From the NCBI GenBank assembly GCA_947095535.1, contig OX352774.1:209672965-209736964 (forward strand): a stretch of 64,000 bases of DNA, read 5' to 3'. Shown here one piece after another: positions 49,021-63,500 of the stretch. Under the pieces are notes generated by a model. It was not told where the DNA came from, ran no database searches, and saw only the letters and a list, made by a program, of their open reading frames with translations. This DNA is from Poecilobothrus nobilitatus (Eukaryota > Arthropoda > Insecta > Diptera > Dolichopodidae). The translations under genes and the position numbers were made by a program. Position 1 is the stretch's first letter; every line of letters begins with the position of its first letter.

Positions 49021-52000
49021 TTCTTTTGTGTAGAAAAACTTTGAGTGGAAGCATTAACTATTTTATAACTTTAAAACAGGTGTTTATTCCTGTTATATAA
49101 GACATCTATAAAACAAGGTCAATAACCCAGCTATATGGTGATGGCTGAGTTGGGTGAGTTTTTGGCTTAAATTTTAAAATCAATGAAGTTATTTATTTGT
49201 ATAATACATGCTTAAGGACTAAAATCACTAAACTTCCATTTTTATAATAACTATAACACCTGATAACCGAAAAATGAACAGCGTATCCCGTTTTCATTGT
49301 ACAAATGTTAAAATATTTAAATAGAATTTCTTAATCAGTGAATAACAATTTTTTAGATACATAACAAAGAAAATTTTTGCATAATTAAAATATTCTTAAA
49401 GTAAATTTTATTGGTAGTAATATTTTTCATAAAAATTAACGATCATGTTTAAACGTTTTACAGAACTTTTTTTTTTTTAAAGTGCCATTACTTCAGCTAC
49501 CGGTCAATGACTTTTTAGTGACTTTTTATTAATTTATTAAACTAATAGAAAACCAAAAAAAAAAATAAAAGAAAAAATTCAATTTTTATGTTTTTATGTT
49601 AACTTTGTATTGAAATTTTAAGCAAAAGCAAATATTCTTTGAATTAAAATGTGGTCGAAATTTTTTTAATGTTTATTTTTAACTGTTAAATTTTTAGTCG
49701 TGTACAAATTACGAAAAAAAAAAAAAGAGAAAAATAATAACAGACAGAATGTAATTTGTTTTTTTTTTTTGATTTTGTAAAAGCAAAGGAACACCTTTAG
49801 CTTTAAGCAAATTTATTTGCAACATTTGACCTCATGCCCTGAAATATTTTCTCTTCTCTTCTCTTCTTTTTGTATTTCTCTATTGTTTCTCTTTTACTTG
49901 AAATTTATTGTAAAAATTCTTGAAAAAATTTCATTTTCTTTTTTAAGTTTTATTTTATTGAAAGTTTTTTTTTTTTAGGAACTGGAAAAATAAAATAGCA
50001 TTAATTCATTTCATATCTTTAAAGGAATACAAATTTCTTTTAAAAGAAAAAAAATTAAAGTTTTCCTTTAACATTTTATAATAAAATTCAACTTTGTTAA
50101 GGAAAACTTTTTCATTATGATTGCTACAACAGTAGTTATAAAATTTAAATTTTTGTACTAATTGTTATGAATAAAAACAATACTTAAGGCAATAAAATTT
50201 TATAAGTATAGGAAGTAGAGAAATAATCGACAGATCTTTTTTATATTTAACCAGGTTCCTTTTTTTACACTTCTTGAATGCTTTTTCTTTGCAGTTCCAA
50301 TATAAAAAAAAAAAATATTTTAATTTTTCTCTTAACTGAAACACAATATAGTCATTAAGTTCATTTTTTAAGGGAAATGGGACAATACATGAGAAGGTGG
50401 GTTTTCTTTGGGGAATTTTAATTAAATATTTAATTAATATACCTGTTAAATTTTCACTGAAAATATTTCAAAAATGGCATAAAATATACAAAATAACAAA
50501 ATTTTAAATAAAGATTTTTTGTCGGGTGAAATAAGTATTTGACTATTTCATCACTGTTTGAAACTTTTAAAATAATTTAGGAAATATTTCAAGATTCTTT
50601 AAAGTAAATTTAATTTACAGAATTGCATTTCTTATTGAAGAAAATGATATGATAAAATTAAAATTGTTTTAATGGTATTAAGAAGAAATATTTTAATTAT
50701 GAAGAATTTTTAGAATGTACAAATATATGAATGTTTTTAACGTAGTTTCGCATATTGAAAGAGATTTTCATTAAAATATATAAAATAAATAATTTATTAT
50801 TTATATATAATAAAATATAGTAATTATTATATTTTCTGACAGCACATTTTATTACGGTGCTACATTAAATTGCTACATTAAATAGGAATCTTCAATGCCC
50901 GATATTAAGAAAGATGAAAAATTCAATGTCAGATATGATTTGTTTTTTGCGAGGGTTGTTTGGAATCATCGAAATACACTATAGTGGAATGGAACGAAAA
51001 CGAGCCAATTATGGGCTTGCGCAATTACTAAATACCATCTCCTTTTATAGGAAGGACGACTTTTTTATGAACTGATAAATGTATTTGAAAATTTAAATTA
51101 AGCTTAATTAAAATCATTTAATTAGACTTTTATATTATAAATTTTTGATTTTCAGTAGTAATTATAAAATGTATTTAACTATCTTTTAATATAATAATAA
51201 TTAATTTTTGCTTTTTCATCCTTGCATGCCAGCATTCGATTATTAATTGACTTCAGACTAATTAGTCATATGCACCTTTAACATAATATTAATTGTTCGG
51301 TCTTATGTTATATCTTTGTGTTTTATTATGAATCTATAAAAAAATATATGAAAAGTAGTTATTTTCTTTTGAAAAAATATTTTTTTCCTGTAATTTTTAT
51401 AATTTAAAGTAAACCAAAAAATTATTTAAAAACCAATTTTCTCAACAGTGACTTTTATATCCAGATTTTAAGTTATTTTTTTTTTTTTTTTGAATACCAT
51501 ATGACAAATTCCAATAAATTGTTTAATACTACATAAATATACCTACAACATATCCCTTAATGATTGATTATCCTTTTTGATTTGCATAAGAGATGCTACT
51601 GAATGCAAAATAAAAAAAAATAAGAACAAACATTTATATAACAGCGTTTATCCAAATATCCTTTTTTTTATCTTGTTTTTTTTTTTTTTTTTTAATTTTG
51701 TTTCTTTTGTTATTTCTCTATCGTTTATAGTTATTTTTTATATTTTCAGGCATCAGGACGTTTCTTTTTTTTTATTCTAGTATAATTTTTAATGTTATTT
51801 TAATATTTAAACAATCAATTTAAAATTCAAGAAAAAAGAAATGGTCAAAAAAAAAAAATGGAAAAAAGGAGTAAAAGTAAATGATAAAATATACCTATAA
51901 TAGAAAACAAAAAAAAATAAAAGCAACTGATCTAAAAAATCTATATGAGAATTGTATTGTCATATTACACAATTCTGATATTTTATTAAAATGGGTAGTG

Positions 52001-55000
52001 GCAGTGGGAGTAATAAGATTCTAATAGGATTTTAAAATGATATGAAGGATCATATAATAAGATTATTTATATATACATACAATTGGCGTTTATTTATTGA
52101 TCCTTATAAAAATAATGTTTAGCTTATTTAAGGATATATTTTGTATTTTTATGTATACATATTATTAGGTATAATATATTGTATATGACGTGTATAAAAA
52201 TCAAGTTAAAAATAAATATCTATGTATATTGCAAATTGTAAAAATGTTAGGAATAAAAAAGTTATAAAAATTTCTTAAAAAAAATATCTATATATATACT
52301 TGTAGTTTTGTTAAATAATAAATTGATATAAATGATTCGATGATGATTTTACCATATTTGAGTTCCATGCTTTTCTTTTTTTTTAGATTTTTTTTTTTAT
52401 TTTTTACTTTTGTTGATAAATAAAGTATTGAAAATATACATATAGATAGTAACAATATTTAATAGGATCAATTTTGGTTTTTTTTTCCATTTTATTTTTT
52501 ATGTTTAATTAGAAAGACTACAAATTAATGTAAAGAGATATTAGGGTTTATTTATAAAAGGATACTAGGGTCAGTACTTACAATTTGATTAGTTTTTTTT
52601 TTTGTTAATATTATAGGAAATTAACTTAAGATAAGTTTAATAGGAATCAAATCAAAATAAAATCCAATTTTCATAATGTTCTGAAGGACTTCCTTTTTGT
52701 TTCTGATTCAGTTTTCTGGATACATTGTAAACTTTTTAACAAAATCATTAATAATAAATTTTTAACTTTGACAAAAAAAAAAAAATTATTATTAACTTGC
52801 TGTCGACACAATAACGAATATTGCTATAATATATTCTTACAAATGTTCTAATTTTTTTTTTTAATAGCCAGTAAACCGATAAAAGTAATTAGGTTACAAT
52901 TGTTTAAAGTAACAATTAACACTCCCTCTTCTAATAAAAAATTATATATATTTTTTTTTTTTTTTTAATTTTGTAAAACTCAATTATATCATTTACAATT
53001 TTTTATCATCATGTCGAATTTTAAACAAATAATTTCAAAATAAATATTTAAAAAAAATTGTTTTTTTTTTTATTTTATTTGAAACATATAAAGCTGATCA
53101 GGATCAGTAAACACACATTAAAGATGGGCTAATAAATAAAAAAAAAAAAAAACAGAGAGGATATGGGCTATCAATGACCGTCAATCATCTTGTTCTCCCT
53201 TGTACGGTTTTTCTTTTTCATTTTGCCTTGATATCAAAATCAATATGTTGGCAGGCTATAAAAATTTTAACAGATTTATAGTTTTTAAAGTAAATTTTTT
53301 AAACTTTACTTTTTATAGAATAGTATAAAAATATATTTGTAGAATATCGATTAAAATTTTTTTTTTTTTATAAAAAAAAAAATGACACTTGAAATAATTT
53401 AATTCGATTTATTTTATGTTTTTGTTTTCTATTTTTTCTGTATAAAATGTTGTCCAAATTTCGCATTAATCTTAAACCACAATTCAAAAATAAAAAAAAA
53501 ACTACAAAAAACTTTAAAATTCATTGTACGAACAAAACATTCATTAATTGGCATGCAAGCAAACAAACAAACAAATAAACCTACATTAACAATAAAAACT
53601 GAAACTTTAGTTTATATAATGGTTATTTTTTTTATTCCGTATTTCCTGTTTTTTTTTTTTTTTTTTTTTAATTTTCTCCCTGATAAAAAAATAACAAACA
53701 TTTTTCTATTTCTGGAAAACCAAAAAAAAAAAATTATGTGGTATGTGAAGATTGAACTGGCAAATAAAAAATTAGGAAGGATAAAGTTAAAAAAAAAAAA
53801 ACAAACAAAATAAGGTCATCACAATACAACCTGTTAAAATGAACAAAAATCCGTGTAATTTTTAAAATTTTTAAAATTTTTGAAAATTGATATGAAAATT
53901 GTTAAGGCGTTTTAGTTATTTTCCCCCTAGTTTTTATTATTGGAAGAAAAGAAAAGGTTCTATTATGTTTATAAATTTCCCCTGATGTTAAAAAATTTTT
54001 TTTTTTCAATTAATTTTTTATTTTCAACAGAGAACGAGTTCAAAGTTTTTGAAATTTTTTCCGAATGGGTAACTGGACATTTGATCAGAGAACAAATCGT
54101 AAAAAAAATCTAATTTGGAAAAAAAACCATAAGCAAAATAAGCCATTAGCAACAATTTAGACAATTAACAAATTTTTCAAATGAACACAATGTATAACAA
54201 GCTTTCGAATGCATTTACTTCCCGTCTCCAAAAAGAACTTCCTTTAGTACTTTTTCTTTTTAAGACTTTTCACAAAATATTAATTTATCAAATGTTGCTA
54301 AGTTGCTAAATGGTATTTCTTAAGTTTTAAAAGGAAATTCTTAAGCTGGATCTGGTTATTAAAACTTACTGTTTATAGAATTTATTTTTAAATTTAAAAC
54401 GTGAATATTTAAATGATCCTGAATAGACAAAGAATTGTTGTAACTCAAACTCTCAAACATTTGCCATTTATTTTCCTATCAACAATGTTGCTAAATATAC
54501 TTTAGCTAGAAGAACTATTATGGGCACTTAAACCAATAAAACAAACAAAGAATGTATAAAGTATAAATAAAGAATGTATGAATGTACGTAGTATTAAATG
54601 AAAAAAGGTATCTCTACAAATACTGTAACATAAACACTTAAATATAACAATAAAGTAAATTTTTCCTATATATTTTAATTTATTTGTTTTATCAATTCAA
54701 AAATTTCCAAAGTTTTTATTTCCATCCTTCGTAATTAAAAATTTAAATAACAAAACTAACAAAAAATTATTATTTATCTTTTCAATCAGAGTTTATTGCA
54801 TTATAGTGTTAAACCGCCAATTTAATTTTACAGTTTTGAAAAAAAAAAATTCAATTCATATTTTTCTAAAATTCTTCCTTCCGTTCACTTTTCTCATCAT
54901 TATATTCCCCTTTATATTTTTTCTTGTTTACTTTACTTTACTTGGCACAGAATCATAAAAATATCCTTATTGCGCTTTTCCTAATTATTTACTGAAGTGA

Positions 55001-57824
55001 ATCACACCAATAACACCAATAGTTTAAAACAGCAATGAGGACCCTTACATATATGTACATGTAGCAACCCTTAATTGCGACCACTCTTCTTTTTTTTTTT
55101 ATCTATAATGTTCAAACGAAAAAAAAAAAGAAAGAAAAATAAACTATAATAAAATTACACCAGGATAATTTATTGCAACATATAAACTAAAATGGAATAT
55201 TATAACAATGTTAGGGTAAAATCATATTTGAATTTTCTAAACTGTTGTGTTTATTGGCACAGAATTTTAACATTCAATTGATAATAATTTCTATTGTTCT
55301 GTATTTATTGTACAATATGAGGTTGAATAGAAGGATATATAATGTGTAACCACAATATATGAATATAGTATGTACCTATATTATAATATATATGTTTCAA
55401 GTATTTGAGTCCTTAAGATTATATACTATTTTTTGTTTTTTAATTAGGGTTTATCTTCCAATTGATTGTTTTTTTTTTTATAAATTTTTGTTTTTCTAAC
55501 TGATGGTAATGAATCAAAGTTCTTTTTTTTTATGATTTTATTTTATGAACTTGCCTTTTTGTCATATATTATACATAAAATCAAATCACTATTTAATTTA
55601 CTTTTGATAAACTTTAAGGATTTGTAAGGATTTATAATAAGACTATTAAAAAAAAAAAAGTCTTCTATGAGATGCAAATGATGCTGAAGAGCGATTTTGT
55701 AACACGAATTTGATCAAATCTTTAATAATCTGTCCCTTAAGTAAATTTTATAATGTATATTGATGGTATTGATTGTAATTTACTTAACCAATTAAATGTA
55801 GTAGCAGTAGTAGTATTAGTAGTAAGTTAAAGGATAGTAGTAATTTAGTAGTAAATTAAAGGATAAAATAAAAATAAACAATAAATATAATAAATAATCA
55901 TTTTATGACAATCATTCTTTTGAATTTAGATCAACAAATTAATTTTAGAGATTAAAAAAAAAATTTTTAAACTAAATACTTCTTGGTAGGCACAATCATG
56001 TTTAAAAGGTGAAATAGGTACTTTTAAAATTATTCTTAAAAATCACTATATCTTAACATTTGTATACAAGTAGTATTAATAATTAGTTATAATTCCAATA
56101 AGTTTGGTTTAAATTTGTTTCATTATGTATAAAAATTTTAAAATATGGTAAAACAAAATTTTTTTTAGAACTCATTTATACTCAAAGTGAAATACAAAAA
56201 AAATTTAATGAAAGTGAAAAGAAATGACAAAAACTAACTTTAAGGTAAAATATTCGACTGATTGGAAATTATATACACCAATATACAGTGTAGAAGAGAT
56301 TATAAATTGGCTAACACACTCCAAATCCATAGAAAGTTAAATGCCCCATAAAAAAAAAAATTAAGGATCTGAGTAATAATTAACATTATATATATCTATT
56401 TTTACAGTGTTGATATGGAACCTGTTAAATTGTATCCACAATCATCAGGATGGAAAAACCTAGAAAATTTTCAATAATCTTCGAATAAAAAATTAAGTTT
56501 CTGACATAAATGTATCTTTAACATGCGCTGGCTAGGCAAATTATTTTTAACATATGCAAATTAACTCGATTTTGAAAATTTATTTTGGCATTTGTGTACA
56601 CAAATAAGAAAATAAAAAAATTAATTTGAATGAAAGTAACTTTATTTTTGGTATTAACAAAAAGAATATTAATGTATAATTGTTATGAACTTATACGCAT
56701 TTTCTTCCTCGGCTATTATTTTTTGAAAACTATTTTTTAAATATACAAATTACAACAATTTAAAATTTCCAAATTTTGTTTTGATTCGTTTATAGTTGGT
56801 GACTGTCAAATGTCATTTGAAAATTAAACCTGTCAAAAAAGAGAAATTTATAAATTCCCGAAGATTTGTATAAAAATCTTGATAATAAACTAGATTACGG
56901 ATTTGTATGATGAAAACTCAAAATGGCTCCTTGATCGGATCAATAAAAACACAGCTACTGTATTACAGCTATACTAAAAGACAACGTAAATAAAAAACCA
57001 AAGCAGAATACGACAAGACGTGTGTTAAACTAAATATATTATGCCAACTATATGTTACTAAATATGCACTGAAGTAGAAACATTAATTTGAGCAAGCATT
57101 TTTTGATGCATGCAAGATTGTAAAAATGCAAATGCAACATTGTAAAAAGAAGTAGCTTTATAGAACTCTATACTCTCAAATAGGGTTAGCAGAGTGAAAA
57201 ATAAAATATTATGTCGTAGAACTAAAAACAAGATTTTGAAACATTTGAGTAGTTTATAATTAAGAGACTTATATAAGCTACAGTAAAGTAAATGTTATGG
57301 GTATGGGGTTTATCTTGGAGCGCATTAAATTCTAAAAATTACTAAACTATTTTTTATAAATTATAGTACAATCTAAAATTTGCAGAATTCCGGAGAAATT
57401 TAATGCTAAATATATTTCAACCAATAGAGTTAAACAATGTATAATATAAAAAATTAATATTTTGGAAATTTTCCTTTCGGGTGTTGGTTAGAGTAAAATG
57501 AAACAAGGTTTTAATAGTATAGTCTTGATAGAAAAAATTTTATCGCCCACAATAAACACATGCAATTAATCTGTCACAGAATCCATCTGTATACTAGAAA
57601 ATACTTCGAGCTCTGTCAAAAGAAATATAATACAATAACTCTTTTACAATCTTTAAAATTCTTCTTCAAAATTAAATTTTTTCTTATCTTAAAATATATA
57701 TTTTGAAAGATTTAAATATGCATTCGTAATTTTTTTAAACTTTTTACGCACAATAAAAAAAATATTATTACTATTATAAAGAAGAGGAAGAGTGTAGTAG
57801 AGTAGACTGTGTCAACTGTGGGGT
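49021..57824. other. AT-rich flank: no gene seen
   Basis: Mostly homopolymer-rich AT sequence. Small patches with more G and C occur at about 50,940-51,060, 53,100-53,220 and 56,790-57,010, but none gives a sustained frame or known repeat blocks. An AGT/AGC microsatellite is at 55,799-55,866. Confidence 0.5.
55799..55866 (+). repeat. AGT/AGC trinucleotide microsatellite with duplicated flank
   Basis: GTAGTAGCAGTAGTAGTATT is followed by AGTAGTAAGTTAAAGGATA, which recurs as AGTAGTAAATTAAAGGATA about 30 bases later. Confidence 0.75.
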
Positions 57825-58549
57825 ACCCGTATGAACGTAATATATTCTGTTTCTAAAAAACTTGATCATCTTTTAAAAAAATTGCGATGTTTTAGTACCA
57901 ACGTTAACTACCGAGATATATTTATGTAAATTGTGGAGTTATATGACAGCTAACCGAATCTATTGTATCAGCACAACCAAATTTTACAGAAGTTATTGCC
58001 GTAAAACTTGATCATCTTTTGTAAGATTTGAGACGTCTAGCTTTATTAAGTTTTAAGAGGTGCAAGAACCCTGAGCTGGCAGCTATAGGCCAATCAAATT
58101 TTACAACAATTGTTGACATGTAACTCGACACCTCTTCACTAAATCTTAGACACCTAGCTTCAATAGACACTGAGTTATTTTCATTTAGAAAGAGAAATTG
58201 TATGGCAGCTACCCGAACCTGTTGCTCCAGCAGTACCAAATTTTACAGAAGTTATTGCCCTAAAACTTGATCATCTTTTGTAAGATTTTAGAAAATGCTG
58301 AATTTAAATAGTGAAACTAACAATTTTGCAAAATAGTTTGTAAAAAAGAAAACAAATTTTTAGCCTACTATAGCTCCTTTATTTTTTGAGTTATCGTGGG
58401 GCGGATGGGCGGGGTTACATGGCTTAATCTACTCAGAATTCGATTACGAGCTGATCCATACCTTTGACAATATATCAAGCTCGACTCCTTTAAGGTGTCA
58501 CAAACGTAGTGACAAATTTATTATACCCTTGAACATAGTTCATACGGGT
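57825..58549 (-). mobile_element. Inverted-end repeat family C, 725-bp copy
   Basis: The 12-base left end ACCCGTATGAAC is the perfect reverse complement of the right end GTTCATACGGGT. Just inside the right end, TTATACCCTTGAACATAG makes a second small dyad. The interior contains subrepeats of about 120-280 bases built on CTTGATCATCTTTTGTAAGA and TTTTACAGAAGTTATTGCC. The region has many Gs and Cs (for example GGGGCGGATGGGCGGGG), unlike its surroundings. A 75-codon frame on the minus strand (58012-58239) falls across the subrepeats and is probably not a protein. A homologous copy is at 18638. I infer a non-autonomous transposon; the superfamily is unknown. Confidence 0.75.
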
Positions 58550-59964
58550 ATTAAGAATGTTTCTATGGTTCAACCTAATCAGTTGTATGACTATTAAAAA
58601 TGACACAAAATAAACTCAATTAAAAATGAAAATAAAAAATAAATATATAATTTCTATATAAAAGATAAAATATAAAAGTTTAAAGAGCTCCCGCGCTTTA
58701 CAATCGTACAATTTAAAAACAGAAAAAAAAAATTAAGAAAAAAAATTCAAATGAAAACAAAATCCGATAACAGAAATGAATTTATAATAGAACTTTAACA
58801 TAATAAATCTTTGGTCTTTTCTGATACCCTTCCCTATTATTAACCGTCAAGAGAAAATGATGAATTTCATTGGAGACAAGTTTAATGCAATTAATGTAGA
58901 AATCATCATTTATGTTTCATTGTATCATTCATTAATTCTCACAGTCACAGAAGACACCAATCAGAGATGAAATGAAAGGGAATAAAAAATCTAGGGAATT
59001 AAAAAAAAAAAAATTGTAAAACAGGGGATTGGGGAAATCATATTCTTTATTTTCTTTTTTGTTTTCGGTTTTTTTAAGATTAATGCATAAACAGTACAAC
59101 ACAGAAATGGTATTTTAATGTTGTAATCGATTTAGAGTAAAGATGCTGTAGAATGAAATTAATACTCTATATAAACTTTTCTTTTTTTTCTTTGTGGACA
59201 TTTTGTTTTTGTATTTTTATTTTTTAGATTTTAAATTGTTTTTTTCTTTAAGGTTTTAAATACATACATTATTTTTTTTTAAACGCTGGATTTTAAAATC
59301 ATGTAAAATTAAAATTAGTGTATGTAATTGTGTTATTGTGGGAAAAATTATTTTTCTTTTACGTATTTTTTTAAAATTAATTTTTTAGTTGGTTTTTTCT
59401 TAACAATAAATTTACAAGAATCATAACAATAACAATGTGAAATTAAAAGTTGGAGTAAGATAAGGAGTTAATAAGATTTGTTTTTTTTTTCTATAATTAA
59501 ATCAGAATTCGGAATGTAAATATGAAAAGGTAAATCTGGATGATTTTCATTTTTAAATCTGTTCACTTCCTGAAATCAAATTTACCATAGAACATAGACT
59601 AAGAGAATTCATTAGTTAAGGATTTATTAATCCATCAAATAAGCAAATTTTTCCGTTGACAAATCTTTAATTTTAATTTATGTAAGCTTTTAATATACAC
59701 TACAATTTTTACAAACCATACATTTTCCAAATGCTGCACATTGCGTTGTATTTCTTGCCAATTTTTAGCACGCGTTTTTGATATCTGTCTAACCTAAGGA
59801 AAAAAAAAATTATTCTAAGTTTTATTCCTTATAATTTTGAGGGTATTAATAATGTTATTGTTTACATTAAATAATAAATTTGAAGTTTATGGAAAATGTT
59901 GGAAAGAATTTAAAAAAATTATTAAAAATAATAAATCATTAATAAACGACAAACATAATATCTG
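58550..59964. other. AT-rich flank: no gene seen
   Basis: No exon, RNA gene or element border that I can support between the two family C copies. Confidence 0.55.
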
Positions 59965-60200
59965 CTGTTTTCATAAAACTTGACTTAATTAAGTACTGAG
60001 AAATATTTATGGAAGTTTTGAAAAGCTAACCGCATCTGTTGCCTTGAACCAATCAAATGTAGCAGAAGTTATTGCGATAAAATTTGATCTGTATCTGTTG
60101 GGATATCTGTATCTGCAAGCAATCTGTATCTGTTGGGATAGAGCAACCAAACTTGAGCAAAATTACAATGTTTAGCTTTATTAAGTACTAGAGTATGAGG
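59965..60200 (-). repeat. Family C fragment with internal 35-bp duplication
   Basis: AAAGCTAACCGCATCTGTTG followed by CAGAAGTTATTGCGATAAAA and TTAGCTTTATTAAGTACT matches the interior of the element at 57825 in the same order. A 19-base block ATCTGTATCTGTTGGGATA is perfectly repeated at 60087-60105 and 60122-60140. No terminal inverted repeat is seen, so this is an internal fragment. Confidence 0.6.
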
Positions 60201-60237
60201 ATATAAGTTTTTTTTTTGTTTTACGAGGGACGGTCAA

Positions 60238-60570
60238 AAGCCATTTAAAGGAACTTTAACTAACCCAATTTTAGGATAGGTCCTTTAATAGATATAATAA
60301 TATAATGTACAGTTTGGTTTTGGGGAATAGGATGAGGGAAGGATTACTTGAAAAATTAGGTTTGGAATAATTAGGATTATGGAGGATGAAGAAAAAAATT
60401 GGAATAGTTATTTTGAAGAAGGATGTTAATGTTCTTTTTGAATTTCGTTGTATCATACATAAATGAATTATCAACTTTTGGAAACACATGTGCTGAGACA
60501 TAAGGTTCTATAAACGCGACCTTGAATTTCCGAATACTGTGTGTGTTACGCCCTTTTGACAGTTCGTTAT
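60238..60570 (+). repeat. Interspersed repeat family B, copy 3
   Basis: CTTTAACTAACCC, GGTCCTTTAATAGA, ATGTACAGTTTGGTTTT, GAGGGAAGGATTACTTG and GTGTGTTACGCCCTTTTGAC follow the block order of the copy at 48740. A minus-strand frame of 76 codons here is a by-product of the repeat. Confidence 0.6.
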
Positions 60571-63500
60571 AAAAAAGTTATAAAAAATGAAGTTATATTA
60601 TGGTAGTTTTTAATTTTAATCTTCTAATTAAATATAAAGGCTAAATTAGGTCCCAAAATGAAAACTTTGTGTATTAAAAATATCAAAAAATAAGAATTAG
60701 TATATATGAATTAATCAATCTTTCACTTGAAAGTCTAATTATAAATTTTTTTGTATAATTATCAGTAGTTTGATATCAGTCTGTTGTACATTATGTGATA
60801 TATGTTTATTAATTAAAAATAGCGTATAAAATTCATATATTTTTAATTTTGGTGCCACAACACTCTAACTCAACCTTTTTAAATAACGTCAAATTATTAA
60901 ATAACAAAGCTTGAAATACAGTTAACATTTAAATACTTAAATACAAGACCTGATCCAAAATTTTGTAATTTAAAATTTCGTTTACATAAGTAATACAAAA
61001 ATTTGGCAAAGAATTTTTGAATAAAATCTTTACCTTAGATTTTTGTTTTACACGCTACCTGAATCTAGAAAAATATTCCTTTACACAAAGTTATTATAGG
61101 AGTAGGTTATGGAGAGAGGAATTGGACGGAAATAAGATAATAAGGAAAAGTTGAAATGTAAATTAGAAGCGAACCTTTTTATAAGTTCTTTTTGAAAAGT
61201 TGCAAATATTTGTAATGAACCAAATATATCAGATGGGAACACATTGAATAGAAACATGTTTAACATTTTAGCGTTTCTCACAGTAAATTAGTTTCCACAA
61301 CCAATTTGGAACCACTTAGAAATTTCCACAGTGTATAAATGAACACGTAATCTAATAAACAAATAATATTTTTTAAAGTTTATTTCCATGTCATAAAATC
61401 GAAATCTTGAATTTTTTTATAAAAAAAGTTACTTTCAACTATATTTCAAAATATTATTAATTATTGTATTATTATTATCATATTATCACATAGAACTAAT
61501 AAATTGGATTAATTGCACAAATGATTTTGTGGCACTTTTAATATTGAAATAGGAAAATTATTTTTAAGTCTAATGTTTAAACCATAGTTTAAAATCCAGT
61601 TATGAACCCAGTAACCCAATTATTTAATAAAAAAAATGTAAATTCAGTTATTAAATTTTGCTACGTTGTCAGGAAGAATATAATTTCTCCTAATAATAAA
61701 AAATTTGTAAATTATATCTATAAGATTTTTTATCAAAAATTTATGTCTGCTTTTAAGGTATTACCGTGCATGCCATTTGAAGTATTCCCGCTTAAAAAAT
61801 CTTATATACAAAATGTATCGAATTTCAAAAATGAAAATATAAAAAAAAAAAAAAAATTTTCTTGAAAATAATTTTTATGTAAAACCCTCTCTTTTTTTTT
61901 AACAATAATTTTAAATTTTAAAATTATCGTACCCAAATCATGTTGTAGTTGTTATTTTTATACCCTTTATTGATCGAAATTTTATTTATTAAATTTTTGT
62001 TTTTTGTTGTTAAATTTTAAACAAATAAAAGAAAAAGGTCCTCATCCCACGTATTGATTCTGAAAATTTTTCATATTTCAAACACAAATATCCTTGAAAT
62101 TATTATTTACATTTTTTATACACATATCTTAAATATAATAATAATACTTATGAAATTTAATACGGTTTTAATTTAGAGTGATGGAAAAAAATTTGAGAAG
62201 TTTACATTTATGCCAAACTCTTACTTAATTTTTAAAATACAAGAATAAAATTTTTTTTCCCTTTGATGCATATTTTTTTATCTTTTCTATTCGCATTGAA
62301 TAATATAATATGAATCTAATTAAGGTTTTTTTTCTCTTAAGACAGGTAGAAATCTTCCAAAGACAAGAAAAATACTCTCTTGATGGTAGTGTTAAATTTT
62401 TACTGACTAAACCCACCTCCTTCTTTACCCCAATATAATTGGATGAAACTCCTAACTGCTATGGGAGAATATTAGCTAGGGAATGGAGGTAGAAGAGGAT
62501 AGGGCAAGGAATCACAAACATTTAACTGGGAAGGAATTTGGATAAGGGAACAATTAATCCTCCTAATATTATTGCTATTTTACTATCAGTGATTATATCT
62601 ATCAACAATTATAACATGCTGTAGAATATAACACCTTCCTGCATGAGGTAATAATGAAGTAATAATAATAATTGAAGACACTGCCACTGTAGCATCTATT
62701 ATTATTAGCATTAGTGTTAGTGTTAGTGTTAGTATCAATTATTAATATTATTATTATTTCTGCAGAATCAGGACCTTCAGTGAATAATACTAAAAAATTT
62801 TGATCAAGAAGACTTTTATTATTTATAATTTAAAGCTTCTTCTTTAAGTTGCACTTAATTATATTTGATATTTCTAGTCAGCCAAAATAAATATTTTGAA
62901 AAGTGTCTGTTTTTTATTCGACTACTACTTATAGACTTAGAGAGTTAATGGTACTGAATCATACCCATAAGTATTAAGTATCTTTCCTAGGATGTATATT
63001 GTATTGACCGAAACAGCTAAAACTGTTATTATAATTGGAAATATATCATGTTTACAAGTTACTGTTACTCTTTGAAATCAACACAGCTATTATACTGTGG
63101 TAGCAGTTAAGGTATGTTTATCACATTACTATTTCTGCTATTTAAGTGAATACCAACGGAGTTAAAATTTCTTAGTAATTTTTAGAAACTCCCTCCCAAC
63201 CTATCTTACGAAAAAAAAATATATAAAAAGGTCCTCATGTTTCATGTTGGTATATAGAATATGTTCATCATTTAAAAACTGTTATAACAGTTGCAGTATA
63301 CATTTTATTTGTTATTATTTATTTGTCCGTTGTTGTTAATCATGTACCCCTTGTCAGGACACTTAATCATTTTAGTTTTTATTTTTGCGGCAATCAATAA
63401 TTTATTTAATAAACAGGAAATAATAACCATCTTAAAAAAAATTGTTCACTTGTTTCATGTCCTTTTATTTCACTATTGTTTTATTAACATACCAACATAT

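Noticed and set aside
58012..58239. 75-codon minus-strand frame with balanced composition
   Set aside because: It lies in family C subrepeats, and the other copy at 18638 does not preserve the frame.
62711..62734. TTAGTG units as possible telomeric repeat
   Set aside because: Only four units, not the TTAGG unit, and flies generally lack such telomeres; it is a simple microsatellite.
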